Shown: piece by piece, positions 35,084 to 44,252 of the stretch
How positions within the stretch are numbered: the first letter of the stretch is position 1
How the letters are laid out: every line of letters starts with the position of its first letter
Source: Pseudarthrobacter sp. NBSH8
Lineage (GTDB): Bacteria; Actinomycetota; Actinomycetes; Actinomycetales; Micrococcaceae
NCBI RefSeq assembly: GCF_014217545.1
Contig: NZ_CP043178.1
Coordinates: 1,426,001 to 1,490,000, forward strand
Direction of reading: 5' to 3'
DNA length: 64,000 nucleotides
Made by a program: the position numbers and the translations under genes
Notes under the pieces: generated by a model
Database searches by the model: none
What the model saw: the letters and a program-made list of their open reading frames with translations, nothing else
What the model was told of the DNA's origin: nothing

Positions 35084-36088
35084 GTGGCTGCAAACGGCGG
35101 TACCAAGGCGATCGTCGCGGCCCTTGCCGCAAACCTGACCATCGCCGTCCTGAAATTCGTAGCCTTTTTCCTGACGGCATCCTCGTCGATGCTCGCCGAA
35201 GCGATCCACTCCATGGCCGACTCCGGCAACCAACTATTGCTGCTGATCGGCGGCAAACGCGCCAGAAAGGCAGCCAGCCCGGAGCATCCGTTCGGGTACG
35301 GCCGTGAACGCTACATTTACGCCTTCATCGTCTCGATCGTACTCTTCAGCGTGGGCGGGCTCTTTGCACTTTTCGAGGCGTGGGAGAAGCTGCAGCACCC
35401 AAACGCCATCGAGGGGGACTTCTGGTGGGTTCCGTTGGCGGTGCTGATCGGCGCCATCGTTGCCGAAGCGTTCTCGTTCCGGACGGCCATCATCGAGTCC
35501 AACCACATCCGCGGCAAGCAGGGCTGGGTGAGTTTTGTGCGCACAGCCAAGCAGCCGGAACTACCGGTCATCCTGCTGGAAGACCTCGGGGCGCTTCTGG
35601 GCTTGTTGTTCGCGCTCGTCGGTGTGAGCATGACAATCGTCACCGGCAACGGGATCTGGGATGCCGCGGGCACCGGCATCATCGGCCTGCTGCTCGTGGC
35701 CATCGCGGTTGTCCTGGCTATCGAAACCAAGTCCTTGCTGCTGGGCGAGTCTGCCACCCGGGATGATGTGGCCCGCATCAGCGAGGCCATCGAGGCAGGG
35801 GGACACAACCGCATCATCCACCTCAAGACCCTTCACCTCGGACCGGAGGAGTTGCTGGTGGCCGCCAAGATCTCCGTAGGTGCCGCGGAAACCGGCCGGG
35901 ACATCGCCGCTGCGATTGATGGTGCCGAGTCCCGAATCCGCACGGCCGTTCCGATTGCCCGGGTGATCTACCTCGAACCGGATCTGCACCGCGAAGCCGG
36001 CCGCACGGACGAGATCTCCGGTGCAGGGCACGTTTCAGGCGCGGGCCACGTTTCAGCCGAAGCTGGGGCTCAGGACCCGCCGGCCTGA
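35084..36088 (+). CDS. Cation diffusion facilitator family transporter
   Basis: CDF proteins exchange divalent metals for protons. The 334-residue protein has about six membrane segments. The metal-site motif H42-x3-D46 (HSMADSGN) is in TM2, and an acidic second site lies in LLEDLGALLGLLFALVG (TM5). A C-terminal cytoplasmic domain follows. The last 25 residues contain a small perfect repeat, GAGHVSGAGHVS, beyond the family fold. The metal (Zn, Fe, Mn or Co) is not predictable. GTG start with AGGAG upstream. Confidence 0.87.
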   Translation: MAANGGTKAIVAALAANLTIAVLKFVAFFLTASSSMLAEAIHSMADSGNQLLLLIGGKRARKAASPEHPFGYGRERYIYAFIVSIVLFSVGGLFALFEAWEKLQHPNAIEGDFWWVPLAVLIGAIVAEAFSFRTAIIESNHIRGKQGWVSFVRTAKQPELPVILLEDLGALLGLLFALVGVSMTIVTGNGIWDAAGTGIIGLLLVAIAVVLAIETKSLLLGESATRDDVARISEAIEAGGHNRIIHLKTLHLGPEELLVAAKISVGAAETGRDIAAAIDGAESRIRTAVPIARVIYLEPDLHREAGRTDEISGAGHVSGAGHVSAEAGAQDPPA

Positions 36089-36120
36089 CGTTACTGCTCC
36101 AGCGCACAGCATGTTGCGGT

Positions 36121-36166
36121 GAAGCCGCTGCCCGCCCGTTCCCCCAGATCAGGCGGCCAGCGGCTT
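36121..36166. terminator. Bidirectional terminator between the efflux and MFS genes
   Basis: A perfect 10-bp stem (GAAGCCGCTG / CAGCGGCTTC), lengthened by an inner CCCGCC/GGCGG pairing, lies between two convergent genes and overlaps the last codons of the MFS gene. Confidence 0.6.
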
Positions 36167-37357
36167 CTTGCGTTCCAGGAGCCCGCTGGCCACAGCGATG
36201 CCAAAGCCAAGGACGGCCAACACGGCCCCCACGAGCGCGGGCGCCACGAAGCCCCAGCCCCAGGCGATCACTACGCCGCCCAGGAAAGCGCCCAAGGCAT
36301 TGGCAACGTTGAGCGCTGCGTGGTTGAGCGAGGAAGCGAGGGAAGGGGCGTCCGGCGAGGCATCCAACAAGCGGGTCTGCAGGGCAGGGATCAGCATGGA
36401 GCCGGACGCCCCCACCACAAAGACCATCACAAGGGCTGACCAGGGCCAGTGCACAGCGACTGCGTAAACCACCAGGGCGACGGCGATGCCGGGCAGGACC
36501 CAGTACAGCGTGCCCATCACCGACTTGTCGGCAAGCCTGCCGCCGACGACAGTTCCCGCCACCATGCCCAGTCCGTACAGTGCGACCACAATGGGCAGCA
36601 GCGACGCCGGAATCCCGGCCACCAGGGTCATGGTGTGGGCAATGTAGGTGTAGGTCGCGAAGAAGCCGCCAAATCCCACGATGCCGATCAGGATGGCCAG
36701 CCACACCTGAAGCCGTTTGAGCGCACCCAGTTCGCGGCGGATGCTCGCGTCAGGATGGGGTGCCTGGTACGGAACATAGCGCCACAGCAGTACCAGCGTC
36801 AGCAAGCCAATTCCTCCTACCAGGAGGAACAGCAACCGCCAGCCGAAGGTCTGGCCCACCCAGGTGGCCGCCGGTACGCCGATAACGTTTGAAACGGACA
36901 AGCCTGCCATCACCATGGAGATGGCCCAACCGCGGCGGGTGGGCGAAACCAGGGAGGCGGCGATCACGGCGGCGACACCGAAGAATGCGCCGTGCGGCAG
37001 TCCGGCCGCAAACCGGGACACCAACATGCTGCCGTAATCGGGAGCAAGATAGGACGTCAGGTTGGCGAGGGTGAAGAACAGCATAAGGCCGAGCGCGAGG
37101 TGTTTGCGCGGCAGTTTGGCTCCGACTGCGGCCAGCAGGGGCGCGCCTACCACCACTCCGAGGGCATAAGCGGAGATGAGGTGCCCCGCCTCCGGGGTGC
37201 TGATACTGAGTCCTTGTTCCACTTCTTTGAGCAGGCCCATCATGGTGAATTCCGTGACGCCTATCCCGACGCCTCCCATGGCCAGCGCAAAGATCGCTGC
37301 GCCGACGTGCGGAGTCTTCGCCTTGGACGCGGTGGAGGTTCGGACGACGCTGCTCAT
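36149..37357 (-). CDS. MFS transporter, AraJ/drug-efflux type
   Basis: The 402-residue protein has twelve predicted membrane spans. The MFS patterns SRFAAGLPHGAFFGVAAVIA and GWRLLFLLVGGIGLL, and the loop GTVVGGRLADKSVMG, match the arabinose-efflux/DHA1 group. The ATG at 37357 was chosen because the protein aligns with family starts from there, although the frame is open to 37849. Export of sugars or drugs is family-level inference. Confidence 0.85.
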   Translation of the reverse strand: MSSVVRTSTASKAKTPHVGAAIFALAMGGVGIGVTEFTMMGLLKEVEQGLSISTPEAGHLISAYALGVVVGAPLLAAVGAKLPRKHLALGLMLFFTLANLTSYLAPDYGSMLVSRFAAGLPHGAFFGVAAVIAASLVSPTRRGWAISMVMAGLSVSNVIGVPAATWVGQTFGWRLLFLLVGGIGLLTLVLLWRYVPYQAPHPDASIRRELGALKRLQVWLAILIGIVGFGGFFATYTYIAHTMTLVAGIPASLLPIVVALYGLGMVAGTVVGGRLADKSVMGTLYWVLPGIAVALVVYAVAVHWPWSALVMVFVVGASGSMLIPALQTRLLDASPDAPSLASSLNHAALNVANALGAFLGGVVIAWGWGFVAPALVGAVLAVLGFGIAVASGLLERKKPLAA

Positions 37358-37412
37358 GTGCCTGCTTTTCAAAGGGGATGTTGGGGGAAGGCCCGTAAAC
37401 CATTCTCCCTCA

Positions 37413-37418
37413 TAGACT
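37413..37418 (+). promoter_or_regulatory. Putative -10 (TAGACT) of the Nudix gene
   Basis: TAGACT ends 6 bases before the GTG at 37425 with no Shine-Dalgarno sequence. Confidence 0.45.
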
Positions 37419-37424
37419 GGGGCG

Positions 37425-37877
37425 GTGAGTGGACTGATACAGGTAGTTGGTGGAGCAATAGTGGACTCGTTGATGGAGCCCACGCGCATGCTGGTGGCCA
37501 GACGGACTGCTCCCGAGCAGCTCGCCGGGTTCTGGGAGTTCCCCGGCGGCAAGGTCGACGCCGGTGAGGAATGCGAGGCCGCGTTGCACCGGGAACTCAG
37601 GGAGGAGCTGGGCGTAGAGGTCCGCTTGGGGCCGGAACTCCCCGCCGGGACAGCGGCTGGCTGGCGGCTGAATGAGCGGGCCAGCATGCGGGTGTGGTTG
37701 GCGGAGATTACCAACGGTGATCCCCAGCCGCTCGAAGACCACGACCAGCTGAAATGGATCAGCACCACGAAGCGTGATGAAGCTCTCAGTCTTCCGTGGA
37801 TCCCGGCCGATTTCCCGATTATCCGGGCACTTCTTGAGTCTTTGGGCACACCAGTGGGTTCAACCGCTACGCGCTGA
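37425..37877 (+). CDS. Nudix hydrolase, MutT-like
   Basis: The 150-residue protein has a complete Nudix box at residues 42-64 (GKVDAGEECEAALHRELREE followed by LGV), fitting G-x5-E-x7-REUXEEXGU. The length, the FWEFPGGK lead-in and the C-terminal WIPAD resemble MutT, which removes 8-oxo-dGTP from the nucleotide pool. Substrate specificity is not certain. Confidence 0.88.
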   Translation: MSGLIQVVGGAIVDSLMEPTRMLVARRTAPEQLAGFWEFPGGKVDAGEECEAALHRELREELGVEVRLGPELPAGTAAGWRLNERASMRVWLAEITNGDPQPLEDHDQLKWISTTKRDEALSLPWIPADFPIIRALLESLGTPVGSTATR

Positions 37878-37907
37878 AGTTTAGGACGTCCAGACGCCCC
37901 AAATTGA

Positions 37908-38000
37908 GCACCCAGGGTCCAGAAGCACTACAAAATCCTGACCACCCAGGACATGAAGGACTTCCTGCAGGAGAAGTACAAGGGCATTCCGGCCGGCTAG
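37908..38000 (+). pseudogene. 3' gene fragment (scar), family not identified
   Basis: Between the Nudix and radical SAM genes lies an open frame without a start codon of its own that reads VQKHYKILTTQDMKDFLQEK, then YKGIPAG and a stop. It has a balanced, protein-like composition (Lys, Tyr, Asp, Gln) and looks like the C-terminus of a solute-binding or similar protein whose 5' part is gone. An in-frame TGA sits just upstream. I cannot name the parent family. Confidence 0.4.
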
Positions 38001-38010
38001 GAAGCTGCCC

Positions 38011-39138
38011 CTAGAACAGGGTGGGCTGCTGACGCGGCCCGGCGGCGGCCGGCTGGGATTCCCCAGCCGGCCGTTCCTGTGTGTCGACGGGGATGGACGG
38101 GATACTCCCGGCTGGATACTGGGCTTCCTCGCCGCGGGGATCGTCGTCGAGGTCACGGTGGCTGAAACCGTGGCCGCTGGTGAATCCGTGCCGCTGCTTG
38201 AAGTAGCGGACTTTCGCGGCCAGCCACGTGCGGTATTCCTTGGAGGCATAGGAGCCTGTGCCGTAGAGCCTCCGGTAGCGGCCTGCCAGTTCCGGGTGGT
38301 TCCCGGCAATCCACTGCATAAACCATTCCCGGGTACCCGGCTTCAGGTAAAGGGCGCCGGCGGTGACGCCCGTCGCCCCTGCGGCGGCCAGGGAACCGAA
38401 CAGGGCATCAAGCGCTTCGTCACTGTCTGAGAGCCACGGCAGGATGGGCATCGCCATAACACCGCAGGGGAGCCCGGCATCGCGCAAGCGGGAGACCAGC
38501 TTCAGCCGCGCCCGCGGCCCTGGCGTGCCTGGTTCCACGGCTTCGGAGAGTGCCTCATCCGTCATGGCCAGGGAAATGCCCACACCTACCGGCACCTGGG
38601 CGGCAGCCCGCTTCAGCAGCGGAATGTCCCGGGCCAGCAACGTCCCCTTCGTGAGGATGGACAACGGCGTGCCTGAGTCAGCCAGCGCCGTGATGATTCC
38701 CGGCATCAGCTGGTAGCGGCCCTCGGCCCGCTGGTAGGGATCCGTGTTGGTGCCAAGGGCCACCTGATGGTGGCCCCAGGACGGTTTGGCCAGCTCCTTC
38801 CGGAGGACCTCGGCGGCATTTACCTTCACCACCACCTGGCTGTCAAAATCCAGCCCGGCGTCAAAGTCCAGGTACGTGTGGCTCTTGCGAGCAAAACAAT
38901 AAACACAGGCATGGCTGCAGCCGCGGTACGGGTTGACGGTCCACTCAAACGGCATCCGCGACCCGGCCACCACCTTGTTGAGCACCGATTTGGCGGTGAT
39001 CTCATGAAAGGTGATGCCGGCGAACTCGGGGGTGGTGACCGAACGGACCAACCCGGCAAGGGGGAGCAGGGCAGGTGACGGGCCGCTTCCGAGGACATCG
39101 GCGGGCCGGGGCATCAGTGCTTGCGCATCCCATCTCAT
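38011..39138 (-). CDS. Radical SAM protein of the Rv2578c type, SOS-controlled
   Basis: The 375-residue protein has the cluster motif CSHACVYC (C74, C78, C81) and opens with MRWDAQ, like Rv2578c of M. tuberculosis, a member of the LexA regulon. The spore-photoproduct-lyase-like core (VNPYRGCSHACVYCFARKSH, ALGTNTDPYQ, ILTKGTLLARD) suggests a radical repair or modification reaction, but the substrate is unknown. A LexA box begins ten bases upstream of the ATG, and TTGACT with 17-base spacing to TCGAAT forms a promoter overlapped by the box. The C-terminal 50 residues are proline-rich and likely unstructured. Confidence 0.87.
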   Translation of the reverse strand: MRWDAQALMPRPADVLGSGPSPALLPLAGLVRSVTTPEFAGITFHEITAKSVLNKVVAGSRMPFEWTVNPYRGCSHACVYCFARKSHTYLDFDAGLDFDSQVVVKVNAAEVLRKELAKPSWGHHQVALGTNTDPYQRAEGRYQLMPGIITALADSGTPLSILTKGTLLARDIPLLKRAAAQVPVGVGISLAMTDEALSEAVEPGTPGPRARLKLVSRLRDAGLPCGVMAMPILPWLSDSDEALDALFGSLAAAGATGVTAGALYLKPGTREWFMQWIAGNHPELAGRYRRLYGTGSYASKEYRTWLAAKVRYFKQRHGFTSGHGFSHRDLDDDPRGEEAQYPAGSIPSIPVDTQERPAGESQPAAAGPRQQPTLF

Positions 39139-39147
39139 GCCCTCTAT

Positions 39148-39163
39148 TCGAAGATATGTTCGA
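39148..39163 (-). promoter_or_regulatory. LexA box of the radical SAM gene (TCGAAGATATGTTCGA)
   Basis: One mismatch to TCGAAC-N4-GTTCGA. The palindrome overlaps the promoter and ends ten bases before the start codon of the minus-strand gene. Confidence 0.85.
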
Positions 39164-39241
39164 AGTTAAGTCAAGGACCGGACGCTTGGGAAGTCCGCGC
39201 GCCGGGCTCGGCGCCGAGCCCGGCACCGGCCGTGGGAGGCG

Positions 39242-39898
39242 TCAGGCCTGCAGTTCCCACACCACGGTGACGCTGGCGCTAATGCTCGCGCGGCCCGCTT
39301 CCACGCTGATGGCTTCGCTGGCGGCGGCGCGTTGGATCCGGGCCACCGGAACCGGTCCGGGTGCATCGGGGTGCTCGGCAATTGAGGTCACCGCGCCAAG
39401 CCGCGCGGACGCCAGGGATGCAAACTGTTCGGCTCTGGCAGCGGCATCCTGCCAGGCAGCTTCCCGGGCAAGGGAGGCGACGGCCGACTCATCCGCGAAG
39501 CCCAGCCCCAGTCCGTTCAGGCGCACGTCATCGCCGCCGGCATCCACGACGGCGGCAATAACGCCGGACGCCGCAGTCACTTGGCGCAGGCGTACGGTAA
39601 GCCCGCTGGAGGCCACATAGCCGGTCACCTGCTGTCCGCCGCCGTCGCGCCAGACGAACTCCGGCCGGACGTTCAGCCCGGACGTCCGGATGTCCGCATC
39701 ACCCACGCCGTGCCGGCGGAGCGCACCGGATACAGCCGCGGATACTGTTCCCGCGTCCGCATATGCGGTGCCCACGCTGTCCCGCCGGCATTCGACGCCC
39801 ACGGAAATTGTCAGCAGGTCAGGTCGCGCCTCGGCCGTCCCCGTTCCGGTCACGGTGATGGTCCCGGAATTGGCCCTCGTGTTGGGTTCAACCGTCAT
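39242..39898 (-). CDS. SIMPL-domain protein (DUF541)
   Basis: The 218-residue product has the SIMPL/DUF541 pattern: ITVTGTGTAEARPDLLTISV near the N-terminus, a central YVASSGLTVRLR and a C-terminal ISASVTVVWEL. Many relatives are periplasmic with signal peptides, but none is visible here. Family function is poorly defined (one member associates with IRAK in mammals). It starts five bases beyond the stop of the upstream HExxH gene, so the two form an operon. Confidence 0.85.
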   Translation of the reverse strand: MTVEPNTRANSGTITVTGTGTAEARPDLLTISVGVECRRDSVGTAYADAGTVSAAVSGALRRHGVGDADIRTSGLNVRPEFVWRDGGGQQVTGYVASSGLTVRLRQVTAASGVIAAVVDAGGDDVRLNGLGLGFADESAVASLAREAAWQDAAARAEQFASLASARLGAVTSIAEHPDAPGPVPVARIQRAAASEAISVEAGRASISASVTVVWELQA

Positions 39899-39900
39899 TG

Positions 39901-40431
39901 TCAGACCTCGATTCCGCCGGCCCCAAGGGGCGCCGGCCTTGTTGTTGTCCTGCTGTCAACGTAGCCGCCGGCCGCCAGGCCGGCCTGCCGTTCGAAGAAA
40001 TTCTCCGACGCCGGATCGCCCGTCCGAAGCACCGACCAGCCTGCAGCCAGGAAATACAGCGGAAGGAAGGGCAGTCCCAGGCAGCAGGCGTACTGGCTGC
40101 AGTGCACTTCCTCATGCCCCAGGAGTGCCGGATTGGAAGTCAGGTCTTCAGCGCGGATCCTGCAGATAACCACGTTGCCAAGGGTGAAGGCCCCCGCATA
40201 CGGAATGCGCCACCGGTAACCGGACGCGATGAGCAGCCCTCTTGGGCCTTGGCTGACGGCGGTTCCCGCCGCTGCGGCAACGGCCAGGCCCAGCAGGGTG
40301 GTGCCGTTGGCCATGTTGGCAAGCTGCCGTACCCGCTGCCCTGCCGTCACCTGCCCTGCCGCGAGGGGCGCAGCCCTCGACTGCCCTGCCGTCACCAGAT
40401 GCGCGGCTGCGCGGCCCTGCCCTTGTGTCAT
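39901..40431 (-). CDS. Small membrane protein with HExxH motif
   Basis: The 176-residue protein opens with a repetitive stretch in which TAGQ recurs (residues ~14-35), encoded by two copies of CTGCCCTGCCGTCAC. It then has a hydrophobic segment (TTLLGLAVAAAAGTAVS) and the motif LLGHEEVHCSQYA, an HExxH zinc-peptidase signature. A second hydrophobic stretch and ENFFERQAGL follow, which could supply the third ligand. The family is not one I can name. A TACCAT hexamer six bases upstream supports the ATG at 40431, and an ATG at 40314 is the alternative start. Confidence 0.6.
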   Translation of the reverse strand: MTQGQGRAAAHLVTAGQSRAAPLAAGQVTAGQRVRQLANMANGTTLLGLAVAAAAGTAVSQGPRGLLIASGYRWRIPYAGAFTLGNVVICRIRAEDLTSNPALLGHEEVHCSQYACCLGLPFLPLYFLAAGWSVLRTGDPASENFFERQAGLAAGGYVDSRTTTRPAPLGAGGIEV

Positions 40432-40437
40432 GAGGCC

Positions 40438-40443
40438 ATGGTA
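40438..40443 (-). promoter_or_regulatory. Putative -10 (TACCAT) of the HExxH-SIMPL operon
   Basis: On the minus strand TACCAT ends 6 bases before the ATG at 40431, with GGCCTC between. Confidence 0.4.
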
Positions 40444-40632
40444 GCCGGAGCCTTCACTTAGACTGGAGGATAGTGGCCGCCGGTTTTGACCGGTGTGCCC
40501 TGACCTGGTCATCGAGTGCATTCATCAAGCATGGATTCACGGAATGACCTGCCAGTGACGGATGCGCCGCCGGGAAACCGCGTGCGGCTGCACCCCTAAC
40601 CGGCAGCCCCTACTCGTAGCTAAGAACAGTAG

Positions 40633-41694
40633 ATGACTGAAACTTTGCCGGGCGCCGCCATCCCGAACCCTACGGATGAAGCCGCCATTACTGCCGCTGT
40701 AGACCAGGCCATCGCCGCCATTGCCGGCGCTGGCTCCCTTGACGAACTTAAGGCGGTGAGGCTGGCGCACACCGGCGAGAAATCGCCGCTCAGCCTGGCC
40801 AACCGGGAGATCGGCGGACTGCCGAAGGACCAGAAGGCCGTAGCCGGCAAGCTCATGGGTTCCTCCCGGGGCCGGGTCAATAAGGCGCTCGCGGACCGCA
40901 CCGCCGAGCTGGAAGCACAAAACGATGCCCGGATCCTGCTGGAAGAGACAGTGGACGTCACTGCCGCGCCCCGGCGTCGTCGGGCAGGAGCCCGGCACCC
41001 GCTCTCCACGCTTCAGGACCGCGTGGCGGATATCTTCGTTGGCATGGGCTGGGAAATCGCCGAAGGCCCCGAAGTGGAATCCGAGTGGTTCAACTTCGAT
41101 GCCCTGAACTTCAAGCCGGACCACCCGGCCCGCGAAATGCAGGACACCTTCTTCGTGGAGCCGCCCGAGGCCCACCTGGTGATGCGTACGCACACCTCCC
41201 CGGTGCAGGTCCGTTCCATGCTGGAACGCGAAGTGCCGATCTACGTGCTGTGCCCCGGCAAGGTGTTCCGAACCGATGAGCTGGACGCCACCCACACTCC
41301 GGTGTTCCATCAGTTCGAGGGCCTGGCCATCGACAAGAACCTGAGCATGGCCGACCTCCTGGGCACGCTGGAGCACTTCACCCGGCAGATGTTCGGTGAC
41401 GAGGCCTCCGTCCGGCTGCGCCCGAATTACTTCCCCTTCACGGAGCCCTCCGCGGAACTGGACATCTGGCACCCGGGCGCCAAGGGCGGCCCCCGCTGGA
41501 TCGAATGGGGCGGCTGCGGCATGGTCAACCCCAATGTCCTCCGGGCCGCGGGCATCGACCCGGACATATACTCCGGTTTCGCATTTGGCATGGGCATCGA
41601 GCGCGCGCTCATGTTCCGCAATGAAGTCGGCGACATGCGCGACATGATCGAAGGCGACGTACGTTTCAGCGAGCACTTCGGGATGGAGATCTAA
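40633..41694 (+). CDS. pheS: Phenylalanyl-tRNA synthetase alpha subunit
   Basis: PheS is the catalytic class II subunit that charges tRNA-Phe. The 353-residue protein has an N-terminal coiled coil, the motif 2 region [20 protein letters not shown] and motif 3 [15 protein letters not shown]. The signature [10 protein letters not shown] is present. pheT follows after two bases. The 200-base gap upstream separates it from the divergent HExxH gene and contains the inverted repeat CCGGT-TTTG-ACCGG. I saw no T-box or attenuator peptide. Confidence 0.97.
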   Translation: MTETLPGAAIPNPTDEAAITAAVDQAIAAIAGAGSLDELKAVRLAHTGEKSPLSLANREIGGLPKDQKAVAGKLMGSSRGRVNKALADRTAELEAQNDARILLEETVDVTAAPRRRRAGARHPLSTLQDRVADIFVGMGWEIAEGPEVESEWFNFDALNFKPDHPAREMQDTFFVEPPEAHLVMRTHTSPVQVRSMLEREVPIYVLCPGKVFRTDELDATHTPVFHQFEGLAIDKNLSMADLLGTLEHFTRQMFGDEASVRLRPNYFPFTEPSAELDIWHPGAKGGPRWIEWGGCGMVNPNVLRAAGIDPDIYSGFAFGMGIERALMFRNEVGDMRDMIEGDVRFSEHFGMEI

Positions 41695-41696
41695 CA

Positions 41697-44240
41697 GTGC
41701 GTATCCCACTTTCCTGGCTGCGTGAATTCGCAGCAGTACCGGCCGGAGCAACGGCCGAAGACGTGATGGCCGAACTGGTCAAGGTCGGCTTTGAAGAAGA
41801 GGCCGTCCACCGCCCCACGGACACCCTGCAGGGTCCGGTTGTGGTGGGCCAGGTCCTGAGCATCGTCAAGGAACCCCAGACCAACGGCAAAACCATCAAC
41901 TGGTGCCAGGTCCGGGTTGTCCCCGAAGGCCAGGAACAGACCCTCACCGGCGACGGAATCGACCAGTCCGGCGTGCAGGGGATCATCTGCGGCGCCCACA
42001 ACTTCGTTGAGGGCGACAAAGTAGTGGTCACCCTGCCCGGAGCGGTCCTGCCCGGCGACTTCCACATTTCCGCCCGGAAGACGTACGGCCACCTCTCCGC
42101 AGGCATGATCGCCTCCGTTCGTGAGCTCGGCATCGGCGAAGACCACGACGGCATCCTGGTGCTGTCCCGCATCGGGCTTGATCCCGAAATCGGTACCGAC
42201 GCCATGGAACTGCTGGGCCTCTATGACCAGGCAGCCGAGATCAACGTGACCCCGGACCGAGGCTACGCGTTCTCCATCCGTGGTGTGGCCCGCGAGTACG
42301 CCCACGCCACCGGAACCTCCTTCACGGACCCTGCGTCAGAGGTCCTGGCCCCGGCGGAGCTTTCCGGCGGCTACGGCGTCAAGCTCAACGACGACGCGCC
42401 CATCTACGGCAAGCCCGGCTGCGACCGTTTTGTGGCCCGCACCGTCCGCGGCGTCGACGCCACCAGGCCGACGCCCGCGTGGATGACCTCGCGGCTGCGG
42501 CTCGCCGGGATCCGCTCCATCTCCCTGCCGGTGGACATCTCCAACTACGTGATGCTCGAACTTGGCCAGCCCACGCACTGCTATGACCTGGACAAACTGT
42601 CCGGCGACATTGTGGTCCGGCGCGCCGTTGCAGGGGAGAAAATCACCACCCTGGACGCCAAGGAGCGCGCGCTCGACGTCGAAGACCTCCTCATCACCGA
42701 CGGTTCCGGCGCGATCGGCATTGCCGGCGTGATGGGCGGTGCAGCCACGGAGGTGAGCGATGCGACGTCGAACGTCCTGGTGGAGGCGGCCCACTTCGAC
42801 GAGGTGTCCATTGGCCGATCCCGCCGCCGGCACAAGCTGCCGTCCGAGGCGTCCAAGCGCTTCGAGCGCGGCGTCGACTGGCACGTGGCGGACATCGCTG
42901 CCCAGCGTGTTGTTGACCTCCTGGTGGAACTCGCCGATGGGATTGCCGACCAGGCGGGGACCGACGTCGGGACCGCGCCGGACGCCCTAACCATCGCGCT
43001 GCCGGCAGCCTTCGCCGCCCAACGGATCGGCATCGATTTCACCGAGGAACAGATCACCACCGCTCTGGTGGACCTCGGTGCCGTGGTGGAAAAATCCGAC
43101 GGCGGCTGGACCGTGACCGCCCCGAGCTGGCGCAGCGACCTGGAAACCAAGGAAGACCTCTCCGAGGAAATCGCGCGGCTGGTGGGCTACGAGAACATCC
43201 CCGCCACCCTTCCCGTGGCCCCTCCGGGACGTGGCCTGACCCGCGTGCAGCAGCAGCGCCGTCGGCTCATCCAAGCACTGGCTGACGCCGGGCTGACCGA
43301 AGTTCTGGCCTACCCGTTCGTCTCCAAGGCCGCCAACGACACGTTCGGCGTCGCCGAGCACGGTGCTGCCCGGAGCGCGGTCAAGCTGGCGAATCCCATC
43401 AGCGAGGAACACGGCTTCCTGCGTACATCCATCCTCCCCGGGCTCATCGAGGTGGCCAAGCGGAACCACTCCCGCGGCTTCCGCGACCTGGCGATCTTCG
43501 AGTCCGGCCTGGTGTTCCTGCCGAGCGGGACTATAGGTACACCGTCCATCCCGCCGCTGGGCGTCAAGCCGTCCGACGAGGTGCTGGATGCACTGTACGA
43601 CGGCGTTCCGGGCCAGCCGCTGCACGTCGCCGCTGTCCTCACTGGCCACGATTCACCCGCTGCGGCGAGCCACACACCGCGCTTGTGGGACTGGTCCGAC
43701 GCGCTGGATATTGCCCGGTTTGCCGGGGACGTCCTGGGCGTGGAGATCGTGGTCAGCCAGGGCGCGCACCAGGCGTTCCACCCGGGCCGGGCCGCGCAGC
43801 TCTCACTGCGGACCGGTGAGATGGTGGGTTACGCAGGCGAGCTCCACCCGAAGCTCCTGGCCGCGCACGACATGCCCGCCCGTTCGGTGGCGCTGGAATT
43901 CAACGCGGATGCGTTGTTCGAGGCAGCCGCGGATGTGATTGTGGCCCGCCACATCTCAACGTTCCCGGTAGCCACCCAGGACGTTGCGCTCGTTGTGCCG
44001 CAGGATATTCCGGCGGACCAGGTCCTCGAGGCGCTTCGCGAAGGCGCCGGCGAACTGCTGGAGGACGTGGCGCTGTTCGATGTCTACGCCGGCAAGGGCA
44101 TTGAAGAAGGCAAGAAATCGCTCGCCTTCGGCCTGCGTTTCCGGGCAACGGACCGGACACTGACGGCCGATGAAGCCTCGGCTGCGCGCGAAAGCGCTGT
44201 GGCCCTGGCTGCAGAGCGCTTCGGCGCCGCCCAGCGCTAA
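41697..44240 (+). CDS. pheT: Phenylalanyl-tRNA synthetase beta subunit
   Basis: The 847-residue beta subunit carries the N-terminal tRNA-binding (EMAP-like) domain (VVVGQVLSIVKEPQTNGKTI). It is followed by the B3/B4 editing domain, the B5 domain, the degenerate synthetase core and a C-terminal anticodon-binding FDX-ACB domain (HISTFPVATQDVALVVPQDI). Length and order are normal. The GTG start two bases after pheS implies coupled translation. Confidence 0.97.
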   Translation: MRIPLSWLREFAAVPAGATAEDVMAELVKVGFEEEAVHRPTDTLQGPVVVGQVLSIVKEPQTNGKTINWCQVRVVPEGQEQTLTGDGIDQSGVQGIICGAHNFVEGDKVVVTLPGAVLPGDFHISARKTYGHLSAGMIASVRELGIGEDHDGILVLSRIGLDPEIGTDAMELLGLYDQAAEINVTPDRGYAFSIRGVAREYAHATGTSFTDPASEVLAPAELSGGYGVKLNDDAPIYGKPGCDRFVARTVRGVDATRPTPAWMTSRLRLAGIRSISLPVDISNYVMLELGQPTHCYDLDKLSGDIVVRRAVAGEKITTLDAKERALDVEDLLITDGSGAIGIAGVMGGAATEVSDATSNVLVEAAHFDEVSIGRSRRRHKLPSEASKRFERGVDWHVADIAAQRVVDLLVELADGIADQAGTDVGTAPDALTIALPAAFAAQRIGIDFTEEQITTALVDLGAVVEKSDGGWTVTAPSWRSDLETKEDLSEEIARLVGYENIPATLPVAPPGRGLTRVQQQRRRLIQALADAGLTEVLAYPFVSKAANDTFGVAEHGAARSAVKLANPISEEHGFLRTSILPGLIEVAKRNHSRGFRDLAIFESGLVFLPSGTIGTPSIPPLGVKPSDEVLDALYDGVPGQPLHVAAVLTGHDSPAAASHTPRLWDWSDALDIARFAGDVLGVEIVVSQGAHQAFHPGRAAQLSLRTGEMVGYAGELHPKLLAAHDMPARSVALEFNADALFEAAADVIVARHISTFPVATQDVALVVPQDIPADQVLEALREGAGELLEDVALFDVYAGKGIEEGKKSLAFGLRFRATDRTLTADEASAARESAVALAAERFGAAQR

Positions 44241-44252
44241 GCGCGGATCCGG

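Noticed and set aside
40432..40632. T-box or attenuator upstream of pheS
   Set aside because: No T-box consensus, no specifier stem, and no phenylalanine-rich leader peptide were found. Only a small CCGGT/ACCGG stem is present.
38011..41751. Long antisense frames opposite argH, argG, pheS and the radical SAM gene
   Set aside because: They are by-products of high GC content opposite well-supported genes, with no motifs and no ribosome sites.
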